Source: Sweltsa coloradensis
Lineage: Eukaryota > Arthropoda > Insecta > Plecoptera > Chloroperlidae
Length of the DNA stretch: 64,000 nucleotides
NCBI GenBank assembly: GCA_024449915.1
Contig: JAMZAV010005047.1
Location: 33,970 to 97,969, forward strand
Reading direction: 5' to 3'
Part shown: positions 22,896 to 33,477 of the stretch, piece after piece
How positions within the stretch are numbered: position 1 is the stretch's first letter
Layout: every line of letters starts with the position of its first letter
Program-made: the position numbers and the translations under genes
The notes under the pieces: generated by a model
Told to the model about the DNA's origin: nothing
Seen by the model: the letters and a program-made list of their open reading frames with translations, nothing else
Databases searched by the model: none

Positions 22896-23735
22896 ATGGC
22901 TAGCACAGAAGAAACCCTCGCCAACATTGAAGGACTCTTAGCTCTGCGAACAATGTACATGGGTTTAATGTGTGATCTTTACACCTTGGCGCATAAAACA
23001 GACGGGGCTTCCAAGATGCAACTACAAGCCCGTAGGGAAGAACATGTGGAACTAAAGGCTGCTTTTATGAAAACTCAAAGGGACATCACACTGGCCAATG
23101 CTATGGTTCCCAATGCGCAAGTAACTGAGGTTCCTCATGCCTTTACCCAGTTCTACAAGTTGTACTTTAAGGTAGTTACGGTCGTAGAGGATAGGTTTCC
23201 GTCTGAATTACCAGCACCTTCAACATCAGCTGTTGGTACGGAACAACCCCGACGTCCGCAAATCGCCGTGCCCAGGCCTAGTCCTAGGCACAATACTTCG
23301 CCTATTGCACGATTGCCTTCGAAAATGGCGCGAGCTCTTACGCCCGCTACGCCATCTTCGTCGCCTTTCCTTTCACCTTCACTATCGACTTCACCGACGA
23401 CTTCACCGTCGACTTCACCGTCGACTTCACCGTCGCTTCACCGTCGACTTCACCGTCGACTTCACCGTCGACTTCACCGTCGACTTCACCGTCGACTTCA
23501 CCGTCGCCTTCACCGTCGACTTCACCGTCGCCTTCACCTTTGTCGGTACCTTCGTCTACCAGCACTGTCCAAGAGCCATCAGCAGAAGAAGTTCCGCATT
23601 CACTTCTCATCACCTCTTGTAACTTCATCAACTTCAGTGCCTGTGCATAAGCTGTGCAGCGATCCACTGGACATCTCTGACGACCTCAATCGCCTGCTTA
23701 CACCTCGTATAGTACATTTAGCTTATATTAAATGA
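22896..23735 (+). CDS. single ORF of the LTR element, Gag-like N-terminus, S/P/T-rich tail
   Basis: The first ~105 residues are a helical, charged region (LANIEGLLALRT... to FKVVTVVEDRFPSE). It resembles the N-terminal helical part of BEL/Pao Gag proteins in pattern, but I cannot confirm this. Next comes a proline-rich linker, then a 12 bp minisatellite (about 23,385-23,545) that encodes SPST repeats. One 11 bp unit near 23,429 shifts the frame so the repeats become LHRR. In the SPST frame the sequence continues sensibly (VPSSTSTVQEPSAEEVPH) to a stop near 23,650. The true product may therefore end there rather than at 23,735. No zinc knuckle or enzyme motif is present. Confidence 0.55.
   Translation: MASTEETLANIEGLLALRTMYMGLMCDLYTLAHKTDGASKMQLQARREEHVELKAAFMKTQRDITLANAMVPNAQVTEVPHAFTQFYKLYFKVVTVVEDRFPSELPAPSTSAVGTEQPRRPQIAVPRPSPRHNTSPIARLPSKMARALTPATPSSSPFLSPSLSTSPTTSPSTSPSTSPSLHRRLHRRLHRRLHRRLHRRLHRRLHRRLHRRLHLCRYLRLPALSKSHQQKKFRIHFSSPLVTSSTSVPVHKLCSDPLDISDDLNRLLTPRIVHLAYIK
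23385..23545. repeat. 12 bp minisatellite (ACCGTCGACTTC)n
   Basis: About 13 units, mostly 12 bp, one of 11 bp, with some GACTTC/GCCTTC variants. All three forward frames stay open through the repeat. Confidence 0.9.
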
Positions 23736-23877
23736 TTCACACTTCTCACTCATCGATCCCATATCTTGGGAGTCCTAGCTTGATCTTACAAAGAAACTTT
23801 GGTGCTTTAAGCCTACCACCAACCAACACTTTGCCCTCTTCCTACTCAATGAAGCGAAGCCTTCATGGGGGCCGGAA

Positions 23878-24136
23878 TGTTAGATCGGAGCATCTTCAAA
23901 TAATGTGATTTAACCTCTTTGTTATTCTTTGTTTTGGTTACGGGTTCTTTTGTTCTTGTTTATCATCTTTATTATCAAATCACCTTTCTTTCAATGTCTT
24001 TCAATGTCTTCTTATCACCTATGTTATTATCACCTATATCTTCACCTATGTATTTCTCTATCACCTATGTCTGCGCATCACCTACTTAAATAAAAGCTTA
24101 TTTGATTTCACCTTTGCTTTCTTCACCTGATTAACA
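23878..24136 (+). repeat. 3' LTR (259 bp)
   Basis: Identical to 20,851-21,109 by eye. It is preceded by the purine-rich tract ATGGGGGCCGGAA and followed by AAAAT. Confidence 0.9.
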
Positions 24137-24418
24137 AAAATAGTTATATTATATTTTTTTCTTTAAGCGTTACAATGTCGGACAAATTCATCATAAATCC
24201 CAAACCTGATAACTCTTGTTTTGTTGTTATTCGTTGTGACAATAAGAAAGATACCTCATTCTAGTTCAATTGTTATAGCATTTTACTTTTCCGAATTAAT
24301 TTTATTGTACGAAATCTTTAATTTGAACATCGAACTCTAGTGTTGAAACAATGTAAAATATAAATGCAACAGTTAATTGTTTCCTGCCTGGCAACATAGA
24401 AGTGCAACCCAGCAAGAC

Positions 24419-24710
24419 ATGAACACCTTCGGTAACACGAACCTCGGCTATGAGGAGTCGATCAAGGAGTTCATGCGATGCGACTACAAGGAGCCTACTG
24501 GTCGCGACCCCGTCCCCTACGAGCACAAGCCCGGAGTTACCAAGAGGAGCCTACTGGAGCCGTCTAGTCAGGAGCGCGACACCACGGTGGAGAAGATGTT
24601 TGAGACACCTGAGACAATCGACTGCTACCTCAAGTTCTGTGACGGGTACTCGCACGACTCATACGAGAGGCTCTATTATCAACGAATACACCACTTGAGG
24701 AAGCCCGTCG
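24419..24710 (+). CDS. likely host exon, uncharacterised protein, with splice donor
   Basis: The ATG at 24,419 opens a 97-codon frame with clearly higher GC content and GC-ending codons than anything around it. It ends at a strong donor (TCG|GTAAGT, GT at 24,711); unspliced translation would stop after six more codons. The protein is acidic/polar and tyrosine-rich, with FGNTNLGYEESIKEF, VPYEHKPGVTKRSLLEP and SHDSYERLYYQRIHHLRKP. There is no signal peptide or membrane segment. The short proline/tyrosine-spaced motifs recall small axonemal or sperm microtubule-associated proteins, but I do not recognise the family. An upstream in-frame extension to 24,377 without an ATG, and AG dinucleotides near 24,400, leave open that this is an internal exon. 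The next exon was not identified. Confidence 0.6.
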
Positions 24711-26150
24711 GTAAGTACCTGGAGTAGGGTTATAGTCCGTCGGTACATAACTGTATGCCACTTTGGAAGCATCTGCAGCCCCATCACTTTAGGTAGTGCG
24801 CGGTACTCGGTAAGCACTAAGTAGTGAATATGGTTATCTCTGATGCATTTTATGTAATAGTATTTTATTAATGTTCATCGGTACCCGGAAAGGATGAACA
24901 TTTTGATATGCCGATGATTGTGTTTGATATGCACGTACACATACACGATACGATCCACGTGAATGTCATATTATTTAATTACGGTAAGATTTAACTATGC
25001 TTAAATCTTAATTTCGTAAGTTAGAGGAATTTCGTTTAGAGTAGACCCATAACATTTCGGATTGATTGGCATATTTTTATCGGAGAAGTGATATTTTAGC
25101 GCAATTGCTTGGCCGCGCCGCCCCGTACGTGGAAAACCTCGTGTCTTGCAGCGATCTCTCACCTCTTCGCCGCATCCTGCGTGGCCCGTCGGGTCCAGAC
25201 GTGGTCGTGGCGGGTCCACGGCCCGGTCAAAGAACTGCCCCTTATAAAGATCGACTGTCATCTATCGAGTTTCGTTCCTTTCCCCCGCAGACGGACGCGA
25301 CCGTGCACATTTCTCGCCTCCGTCTTTCGGTCCATACTCCCGTTCCTTATTCCGTGCCAGTCCGAGACGCGTCCCGTCGGGCGAACGATGTCCGATTTAC
25401 GGGCGAACCCGCTTTCCGACAAAAGTCGCTACCCACAGTTTTTTTTTGTTTGTTTTTTACCTCTTGTTTACCACCTGTTGTGAGGCCTATTACGAATAGA
25501 TTTTTTCGCTCGACGTTCCTGTCCAATTATGACGAAATTGGATCGTTGCCGAGTCCGCCTGAATCTGCCTATATGCTAGGCAACTAGGACTACCGACAGG
25601 ATGTTCCGAATTTCCAAAAGGCCACAAACATGGTCAAGGAGTGCCCGGATAAGTGTTTTGGCCGAAAAAATTACTCTCATGTGTGAATACCACCCATTGA
25701 ACCCCACCACCGAACTGTTGTAGAATGTGCAACAAAAATTAAAAATCTTTGAAAAAACAAAAATTGTTATGACAATTTTGACTACCGAATATTGCCACTT
25801 TCATCAACGTGTTTCCTGCGGCTATAATGAATTTCTCATATATTATACATAATTTTGTATAATCGAATTGTATTTCTTTAAATCTTCTAGTCCTCCCTCC
25901 GCCCCTGCCCATCTTAGAAGAAATCGCTACTATTGAACTTTAAAACTATTTTTTTCTGCAACACGCGATGCGATTCTTACATGCGTACTCATCTATATGA
26001 CAGTAACGGAATATCCATTTTACAAAATTTCTACCATTTCACCCTGTGCACATTTTTTAACAACAATGCTACTGGTCGACTGGGCTCTCCCTCTGGGCGA
26101 AATTGGGCAACCACCCGGATAACCGGAATGTTCAAAATGCCTAAAAAATG
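24711..26150. other. intron or intergenic sequence with a GC-rich island
   Basis: Mostly AT-rich. About 25,090-25,440 is GC-rich with many CpGs, a TATAAAG at about 25,243 and a TTTCCCCCGCAG that could be a splice acceptor near 25,290. A 173-codon frame (25,066-25,587) runs across it, but its translation resembles nothing I know and continues into T-rich sequence. I do not call it a gene. Confidence 0.4.
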
Positions 26151-26153
26151 GTA

Positions 26154-26594
26154 GGCAAGCGATACCTCACCCCTAACATCCTCTTAGTCATCTTCTAAAA
26201 TTAGAATATTCATAGCTCGAACCCAAAATATTATTTTTATTCAAATAAGTAATTGAAATTGTTTCAATGTATTTTCATCCAATCGGCATACTCTCATTTC
26301 CTCGAGCACATTTTTTCAACCCCCACCCCATATAATGTATATTATTTTTACCTTGAATTCCAGCACTCATCAGTGAGGCACGAAGCATGAAATTTGGCAT
26401 GGAGTAACATAATAATCTAAAAAGTAATAATCCTCCGGGAGGCAAGAGATATTTTACCACTACTGTTCTCTACCATTCTTAAACTTTGGGGAAAACTTTG
26501 GATCGTATTTCATACATTTTCAATATTTCAACTGCCGATATTGTGCTGATGATACTTAATATATATTTTATGTTAGTACTTTAGACAGAAATTA
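26154..26594. repeat. E-type tandem units, left of the LINE
   Basis: Anchors GGCAAGCGATACCTCACCCC and GGCAAGAGATATTTTACC lie 287 bp apart, with CCAATCGGCATACTCTCATTTCC between them. The array is broken at 26,594 by the LINE insertion and resumes at 32,210. Confidence 0.7.
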
Positions 26595-26708
26595 AAAAAG
26601 TGACTACACCTTTATTATATATATATATGTATATATATATGTATATATATATATATTATAGCCGATAATTTTTATCAATTACCGATTCTTCATCCAAGTA
26701 TCAGCAAA

Positions 26709-27764
26709 ATGGTAGCATGCAGAGGTGATGGGGGCAGAATGCTTTTGGGTATCCTGGTTTTTCTAATGATCATTCAAGCATTGAAAATCCAAAGTGAGTG
26801 TTTGTCTAGACAGAAGAACATTCATGTTACAATTCATTGCACCAAATTGCATGAAAACTTACTGTTTGTGGGTAGATGCAAAGTTTCAGTCTACTTGCTA
26901 TGTGGTTCTAAAAATATATTGTGTAGACGAATGTTTCTTCTGTTACGTGATTGTTCAAGAGGTCGACCGCGATCTAGGCTGCGTCGACAACCTACCATGG
27001 CGATCAGTGTTGTGGTGTTATTGATACTTGCGCTCAGTGGGGATATTGAACTCAACCCAGGACCCATAATGCCACGTTCTGCCTGTATAATTTGTGAAAA
27101 GCCAGGGAGGAAAATCAACTATATGTATCATGTACTCGTTGTGAAGAAAAAGCTCATCGGACCTGTGCTAAAATTTCTGGGGCTAAAATATGGGCAAGTA
27201 GGTAAAGGTAATGTAAACTGGAACTGCTGGGCATGTTCACTGCCGACACTGTCCGATTCCTTTTTCAGTCTCGATTCAAGTTTAAATACAAATGCTGACC
27301 TGTCTAGGAGAAGTGATGAAACATCTTGTTCGTCAAATGAAAATAGAACTAAATCTGGTTTTAAAATGATACAGTTCAATGCACGAAGCTTGAAAAACGT
27401 TAAGAAAATGCCGGATACTCAGCTTTTCATTCAATCTCATAATGATGACATAGTATGCGTGTGTGAAACGTGGCCTTATTCAACCATTCATGACAATGAA
27501 CTATTTCCAGATTCGAGCTATGTTATCTTTCGCAAAGACAGGCAAAATCGGACGGGTGGTGTTGTGTTAATTGCCATAAAGCCGGAATTACATCCTGTTC
27601 GCGTAGCAAGCCTTGAAAATAAAGATGCAGAATGTTTATGGGTCGAAAGGTCGAAATATCTTAACAACGGAAATAAGTTTCTCTTTGCCTCTGTATACCG
27701 CCCTCCTACTTCTTCTAGTGATGCTAGCAACGCACTACTGAACTCTTTAAATAGTTTAACATAA
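26709..27764 (+). pseudogene. LINE ORF: 2A-like leader, PHD-like finger, endonuclease N-half
   Basis: 351 codons. Residues 97-119 form a hydrophobic segment (from MAISVVVLLILALSG) running straight into DIELNPGP, the 2A-like ribosome-skipping signature; cleavage would fall before the last proline. Residues 120-180 have CIIC...CWAC spacing. An alternative frame supplies the middle CTRCEEKAHRTC, so this is a PHD finger with two compensating frameshifts. From about residue 218 comes an APE-type endonuclease: FNARS (metal-binding N), CETW (catalytic E), FRKDR and ASVYRPP. A stop near 27,762 and a frameshift separate this from GDFN (27,798-27,809), PTRVTASTSSTLDLLLTS and SDH (28,006-28,020). All main catalytic residues are visible, spread over several frames. 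Confidence 0.8.
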
Positions 27765-28192
27765 GTAAGAGAGAAATACACTGATGTTATAGTATGCGGT
27801 GATTTCAATCTTGATGCAATATGGCTAAATATTCCTCGTGCACAAAATGCTATATCTGAAGATTTCTTGTCTTGTTTTTATGACTTATTACTATCACAAC
27901 TTGTAACTGAGCCTACTAGAGTTACGGCATCAACCAGTTCCACTCTTGATCTACTGTTGACTAGCAACCCTGATTAGTGACAAAACATCACTGTAGTTGA
28001 AGGTGTGAGTGACCACTACGCGGTTTCTGCTGATAGTAGAGTAGTAGAGTCCCATAAACGCAAGATTATGAAAACTGAAATGTTTTATTACCAAAATGCA
28101 GACTGGGATTTGCAGAAAGACTTCCATTGTAGTTTGATACAGAAGATTTTAATTTTGCGTGGAATACCTGGACTACTGTTTTCTGTGAATGT

Positions 28193-28889
28193 GTGCATGA
28201 GACTATATCTAAGATCAAAGTAAATGCAAAAAGGCGTTCTCCATGGATTTATAAAGAGCTTATTAAAGCTATCCGCAAAAGAGACACACTGTTTAGGAAG
28301 TGTCAGAAAATTCCTTCAATAGCACGCTGGGAACATTATAGGAAATTAAGAAGTTTAGTCAAGAAGGCGGTACGCGCTGCTCACGCTGAGTATGTGTGGT
28401 CTATAGGTTCTGATTCTAAAAAGTTCTGGAAATATATTCACAGAAGGCGTGGTAGTTCTGCTCCTGACCATTTTGTTCTAAATGGAAACACTGTTCATGA
28501 TCCTTTGGAAATATCTAACGCGTTTATTAGTCAATTTAAAGATAACTACACATCACAAGAATAGGTCAAGATAACTCCCGATGATAATTTACATACCATG
28601 AACAATCCAGCTAACACATTAGAGGATACCTTCTACCCAGTCAATGAAGTCTACAGTGAGCTCAAGAAAATTCGACCAAACGCAGCCACAGGTCCTGATG
28701 GTATTCCAGCTCGAATTCTCAATAAATGTGCTTCAGAGTTGGCTCCTTCAGTCAGTGTAATATTTAATTTGTCTATGGAATTGGGTTGTTTACCAGATGC
28801 ATGGAAAGAAGCTAATGTTGTGCCAGTTTTAAAAAAGGAGACAAATTCAACATGGCAAATTATAAAACTATTTCTCTTACTTCAGCATG
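28193..28889 (+). pseudogene. LINE reverse transcriptase, N-terminal half
   Basis: The frames 28,193-28,564 and 28,598-28,890 give the linker (ISKIKVNAKRRSPWIYKELI...), typical of CR1/L2-group proteins. The first RT motifs follow: KKIRPNAATGPDGIPARILN and LPDAWKEANVVPVLKK. A stop near 28,562 and a frameshift after LKK break it. At about 28,890, after ...TISLTS, the coding sequence is interrupted by unrelated DNA. Confidence 0.75.
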
Positions 28890-30695
28890 TAATGAACCAG
28901 ACAGCTACACCCTGTAGTACCTGTCAATCATAAACCTATTTGCATGTCGAAATGTAAATTCTTTTATAATTATACTTCTTGTAATCAGAAACCAATGATT
29001 TTCGATTATAGTTTGCATATCAAACTAGCTCTATGAGTTCCATATCAAATAATAATTGTAATTTGAAGTAAGCAACAGAATTGAAATCAGGTTGGGAGGT
29101 CCAAAGTGCGAGTCCTGAGAGCCTATATTGAGGCCAAGGTCTCTGGACAACGGAAAATAATTGGTTTCTGAAAAAATCTATGAAAGGCGAGAGCCACGTA
29201 CTAGACAAATGTCTGGTTCCACACAACGAATGTCGTGTAGTTGTTGGGTTCGGCGCGCCATCGAGTCGGTAAAAAGCACGCTTCATTGCACTACAGCTTG
29301 TTAGGAACAAGATTTTATCAGTGTTCGTCGAAGACTCACTTCTGAGTACTTACAGCCAAAAAGAGCTGTACTGACTGAATGCGGCTTGGAAAGTAATTTG
29401 ACCATTGGGCGTAAGTCCCCATGTTATCGGGATAGCCGCTACATACTCGACGAGAAGAAAGTCACTGTAGGAAAAACATTTTTACTGAGAAATCGTAGGA
29501 GGAGTCCTAAATAAACCACGTGCCACTGGCCAAGCAGGGTGCACGCGTATTTTTGCTAGTCAGTCGTAAGTTGGGCTCAGAGTAGACCTGTGTGGTCGTA
29601 TCGCGGAGAGCCGTATTGGTGACTCGGGAGTGACGAGTTGTAGCTATCGCGGACCCGTGGGGTCGTAATCAGTTGTATTGTTTTTACAGTCGTGTTGTGG
29701 ACTCGGTTACCGAGAGTCGTGTCGTTTTGTAAGCCTGTGTGGCTGTACTGTCATTTGTTTAGAATCGCGATCGGTGCTCTGTGTTGAGAGCTGTGCCTAC
29801 CGCCGACCGCGTGGTCATATCAGTGTGTTATTACATAATAGGCCTGTGTGGTCGTATCATAGTTCAGTTTTCATCGGATCGTGTGTTTGAGTCCTGAAAG
29901 TTACACGCGATTTTATCGATCGGAGTGATCGCATTGTTTTGCATACGTATCAGAGTGCTTCAGTGGTTGTTTTCTTGTATCGGGTGTATAAGTAAGTGAT
30001 ACCCTCCAAAATACAAAAATTTGTAAAATATGGCAACCAAGCTCTCCTTCCAAAGTCTTCGGCTATGAATGCTGTGAGATATAGAAGTTGAGCCAAGCAT
30101 TTCATTCTTTCTCCCTAGTTTCACATTGAAAAGAAGTAAGATCATTTCACCTGTTGATGAGCGCCAAGTTAACCCTTTTCGTGGTCAAAAAAGGAAAAAT
30201 TTTAAACTCAACATCATAAAAAAAATACTTGGCCATTGACTTTTAAGAGTCCTCGTACCAAAATCAATAGCCAAGCAATTTTTTTGTGATTTTGAGTTTA
30301 AAATTAAAAAAAAAAAAATTACTTGGCCATTGACTTTTTAGAGTCCTCGTGCTCCCCCTTCGTTCTGACTAAATTAATTTAATTTCAATCAATTAACAAT
30401 TGATTGTGGCGCCCATCCTTTTATCAATAATTTTTTTACACCTCTCAATCTAACTTACCAAGTCTCGCTACCGATCTGACTAGGCCAAGGCAACTTTCTT
30501 TTGTTATTACTATTTTTTTTTCTTCTGTTCATAAGTAGGGATGTGACCTGGATGATAAGTACTTTGGTTATCCAGGGAACCAGTTTTATCTATATTAGAG
30601 TAATCAATTATCACAGCTTTGATCCGATTAATTTTAATTTGTTAATGTTTTGCATACGAGGGACAACCCAACTCGGACTCAGATCCAGTGAGGGA
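28890..30695. mobile_element. 1.8 kb insertion inside the LINE
   Basis: The RT sequence stops after the ISLTS motif and resumes at about 30,705 with VVCKLMERLV. The insert has a moderately GC-rich segment (29,400-29,960) with a reiterated CCTGTGTGGTCGTA motif, a partial B element (29,995-30,345), and AT-rich flanks. I find no coding potential in it and cannot classify the outer element. Confidence 0.5.
29995..30345 (-). mobile_element. family B, one arm plus centre
   Basis: It contains AAGCTCTCCTTCCAAAGTC, TTTCATTCTTTCTCCCTAGT and the TACTTGGCCATTGACTTTT centre. The second arm is absent after about 30,345. Confidence 0.65.
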
Positions 30696-30699
30696 GCGT

Positions 30700-31814
30700 A
30701 GCGATCCTTTACAAGTAGTGTGCAAATTGATGGAGCGACTTGTGTCAAAAAGTGTGCGTAATCACTTTGAAGTACATGATCTTATAAACTCAAATCAACA
30801 TGGTTTTATACCTAGACGCTCTTGTGTCACTGCACTGACAACTATGATAGATGATTGGCTTTTAACATGATGGAGGATTATACGACTAAATAGGTAGATT
30901 GTATTGCTATTGACTGGTCCAAGGCAACAGTAGACTGTTATCTAAACTTTCAGGTTACGGAGTTCAAGGGAATGTTTTAAAGTGGATGAAGTCTTTTCTC
31001 TTAAATCGAAATCAGTCTGTTATATTTCAAGGAGCAAAATCTGACCCTATTAAAGTCACTTCCGGTGTTCCACAAGGTTCTGTGATTGGTCTGTTACTTT
31101 TCATCGTATATTTTCTAGACTTACCTATGTATGTTTCTTCTCAAGTTGTTCAATTTGCTGATGATACTACCATTTTTCGTCAAAATAGCCTCTATGAAAG
31201 ATATACAAGAGCTTCAAAAGGATTTGGTGTCGATAGAACATTGGTGTTCTTTAAATGGGATGAAAATAAACTGTGAGAAGTCTCAATATATACGCTTTTC
31301 TCGTTCTAGAAATCCCTTCAACAGTACTTATAGACTACAAGATTCCCTGATTCCCATTTTTAATTCTATAAAACTATTAGGCATTAACATCACAAATGAC
31401 TTGAAATGGAATATGCAAACAGATTTTGTTCGTAACAGAGCTGCTTCCTTGCTTGGGTTTGTAAATAGAAATATTGGTAGGAGTAGGCAACGTACAATTC
31501 AAACCGCTTACCTTACTCTCATAAGACCTGTATTAACATATGGCATTCCAGCGTGGCATCCAACTACTCATATGTGCAAACTTGAACGCATACAGAATAG
31601 AGCCCCTAAAATGATTTTAGGTAAGGCTAGTTTCAACCCCAGTGCTACTGCACGCCGTAATCTATGTAAGATTCCTTCAATTTCAAATTTTTGTAAGCAA
31701 GCTGATGTTAAGTTGTTGAGGGGTATGCTGTGTAGTAAGGTGGATGTAGATCCGTTCTTAAGAATATCCATTAGCGAAAGACAGCTACCTCGAAATGATA
31801 ATGGCATTCCTTGA
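30700..31814 (+). pseudogene. LINE reverse transcriptase, C-terminal half
   Basis: In order: CKLMERLVSKSVRNHF, NQHGFIPRRSCVTAL, SFLLNRNQSVIFQGAKS, SGVPQGSVIG, FADD (catalytic, 31,154-31,165), GMKINCEKSQ, LLGINITNDLKW, LTYGIPAWHPTTH. These are the standard finger, palm and thumb motifs of a CR1/L2-group RT. A frame change after FADDTTIF and a stop near 30,870 break the frame. The conserved tail (RFDNRSVSLWNALPNN) lies out of frame at about 31,849-31,897. Confidence 0.8.
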
Positions 31815-31899
31815 TTCCTCCACGGGCAAGAACATCAGCATATCAAAAACGTTTTGACAATCGTTCTGTCTCCTTATGGAATGCACTTCCAAATAATTA

Positions 31900-32209
31900 A
31901 AAACAGACAGTAGTTTCAATAGCGCCATCAAAGATTATTTTAAGTAGGTTGTAGTTCTGTTTTTGTTATAGTGAAGTATTGTTTATTTTAGTTTATGTAG
32001 TGATTTTATAATATTTATTGATGTTGTATTTGATACTGTATTTATCTTGGACATTGTTTTTTGATTATAATTGTATAAGAGGGTGATAGGTACTCACGTA
32101 CTATGGGGCAGATGCTCTATCTGTCACTCTCGCATTTATTTTTAATATTACATGTCAATTGTTGTACACAAATAAATGCAAATATTAATAAATAAAATAA
32201 AAAAAAGAT
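31900..32209 (+). other. LINE 3' untranslated region
   Basis: AT-rich. It contains a GC-richer block (GGTACTCACGTACTATGGGG...) and ends in AATAAATGCAAATATTAATAAATAAAATAAA directly before the target duplication. Confidence 0.7.
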
Positions 32210-33477
32210 AGAAATTATGTGTCAATGTGTTACAACAGTCCAATCAACAAAACATACATTCCAAACCCCGATTTTCCTAATTGTATTTTTAGTTACTAAC
32301 ACTGTAGGGTATAGGCCTAATAAGTTACAGCATGAAAATTGGAATGGTGGTTGATAAAAATATAAGAAATAATATTCTGTTGGGAGGCAAACGATATTTT
32401 TTCCCTAATGCCTTCTACCATCCCTTAAAATTGGATTTGGTACTAGATTGTATTTTATAAAATAAGATTATTAAAATTATTCAATAACATTATTTTTTAA
32501 CGTGTTTCGGTTCAATCAACATAATATCCGTTCCACAAACACGTATTTTCTTTTTTTTGACCCCCACCCCTATAGTACCGGTAGTGGATCTTAGTCATTG
32601 GCACTTAATAGTGAGTTAACAGCATGAAATTTGTCATGGAGGTATATTAATTAATATAATATATAATCATCCGTTGGAAGGCAAGCGATATTTTCCCCCT
32701 ACTGTTCCCTACTACCCTTAATATTGGAGCGGGAACTGGATCGTACTCTAAACATGATTTTTGTAATTATTCAACAAAATTCAACATAAAAAAATTAAAA
32801 TTTAATTTAATTAAAAAATGTTCAACATGTTCCACCATCGTCTGGGCCCGGGATAGAATTTGGCCCAGAGCATGGCTCTGCTAGTCGTAAAAAGCGATTC
32901 GAGAGAAAAAGTCCACCTCACAAACGTCAGCTAGTAAGAAAGGTAGTATATTATTCTTCGAATCTAGAGGCGAGCTCTGGCGGTAGTCGTCGGGGAACTT
33001 TCCCCTTCCTTTTGGCTACCTTTCCGATGACGACGACAATGACAACACCGACGATGATACATACGAACACGACTACGACGTGGGGGAACCACCAACCCCT
33101 GCCCACCACATACCCTCCCTTTCCCACTGTCCTTTGCCTGAGCCCGGCACCTACTCCCATGCCCTCCCCTTGCTTGTGGCTGGTTCTCTCCAGCACAGGC
33201 CTTTTCACCCCGCGTCTCCCCGCGTCTCCCCTTACGTTCCACCCCTTTGGAAAAAATAAATACAGTTATAAAACTAACTAATAAACTATATTATCGCAAA
33301 TGGCGCAATATGACAAACGGTTGACAGCCCTTAAACCTAATAAACTTCAACTTCAACATGATTCGGTCTAATCAACCTAATCTCCCTTCCACTATCACGT
33401 TTTCCCACCCCGACCACTAAAAGTGAATTTTCCAGCATGAAATTTGGTACCGGTGTGTTAGTATAATAATCCCCCCC
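32210..33477. repeat. E-type tandem units (left arm) with an embedded G copy
   Basis: Anchors GGCAAACGATATTTTTTCCC (about 32,386) and GGCAAGCGATATTTTCCCCC (about 32,681) lie 295 bp apart. A further partial unit (TCTAATCAACCTAATC...CAGCATGAAATTTGG) lies at about 33,363-33,470. The G copy occupies roughly 32,835-33,265. Confidence 0.65.
32835..33265 (+). mobile_element. G retroposon copy
   Basis: It starts TCTGGGCCCGGG and contains AAAAGCGATTCGAGAGAAAAAG, CTAGAGGCGAGCTCTGG and a GAC-rich stretch. It ends in an AATAAATA-rich tail. A short Pro/Thr-rich frame (33,012-33,281) crosses it but is not conserved in the other copies. Confidence 0.55.

Larger units (their letters stand above)
20851..24136 (+). 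mobile_element. young non-autonomous LTR retrotransposon with palindromic cargo
   Basis: Two LTRs of 259 bp, identical at every base I compared, bound a 2.77 kb interior. The 5 bp AAAAT is duplicated outside (20,846-20,850 and 24,137-24,141). TGG follows the first LTR as a primer-site start, and GGGGGCCGGAA precedes the second as a polypurine tract. The interior has no protease, reverse transcriptase or integrase. It has a D fold-back (21,171-21,735), a C terminus (22,385-22,871) and one ORF (22,896-23,735). It must have been mobilised in trans. Confidence 0.85.
26595..32209 (+). mobile_element. CR1/L2-group LINE with 2A-like motif, nearly full length, interrupted
   Basis: AGAAATTA is duplicated at 26,587-26,594 and 32,210-32,217, and E sequence continues across it. 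The element has an AT-repeat-rich 5' region, an N-terminal 2A segment, a PHD-like finger, an APE endonuclease, a reverse transcriptase and an A-rich tail with AATAAA-type motifs at 32,170-32,200. The reverse transcriptase is split by a 1.8 kb insertion (about 28,890-30,695). Several frameshifts and stops show it is dead. Confidence 0.8.

Noticed and set aside
25066..25587. 173-codon frame in the GC-rich island
   Set aside because: No recognisable motif, and the frame continues into a T-rich tract. High GC alone makes long frames likely.
26620..26660. ATATATATGT tract as a regulatory element
   Set aside because: Simple AT-repeat in the LINE 5' region. No evidence for function.
33012..33281. 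Pro/Thr-rich 89-codon frame
   Set aside because: It lies in a G retroposon copy, and the frame is not kept in the other two copies.
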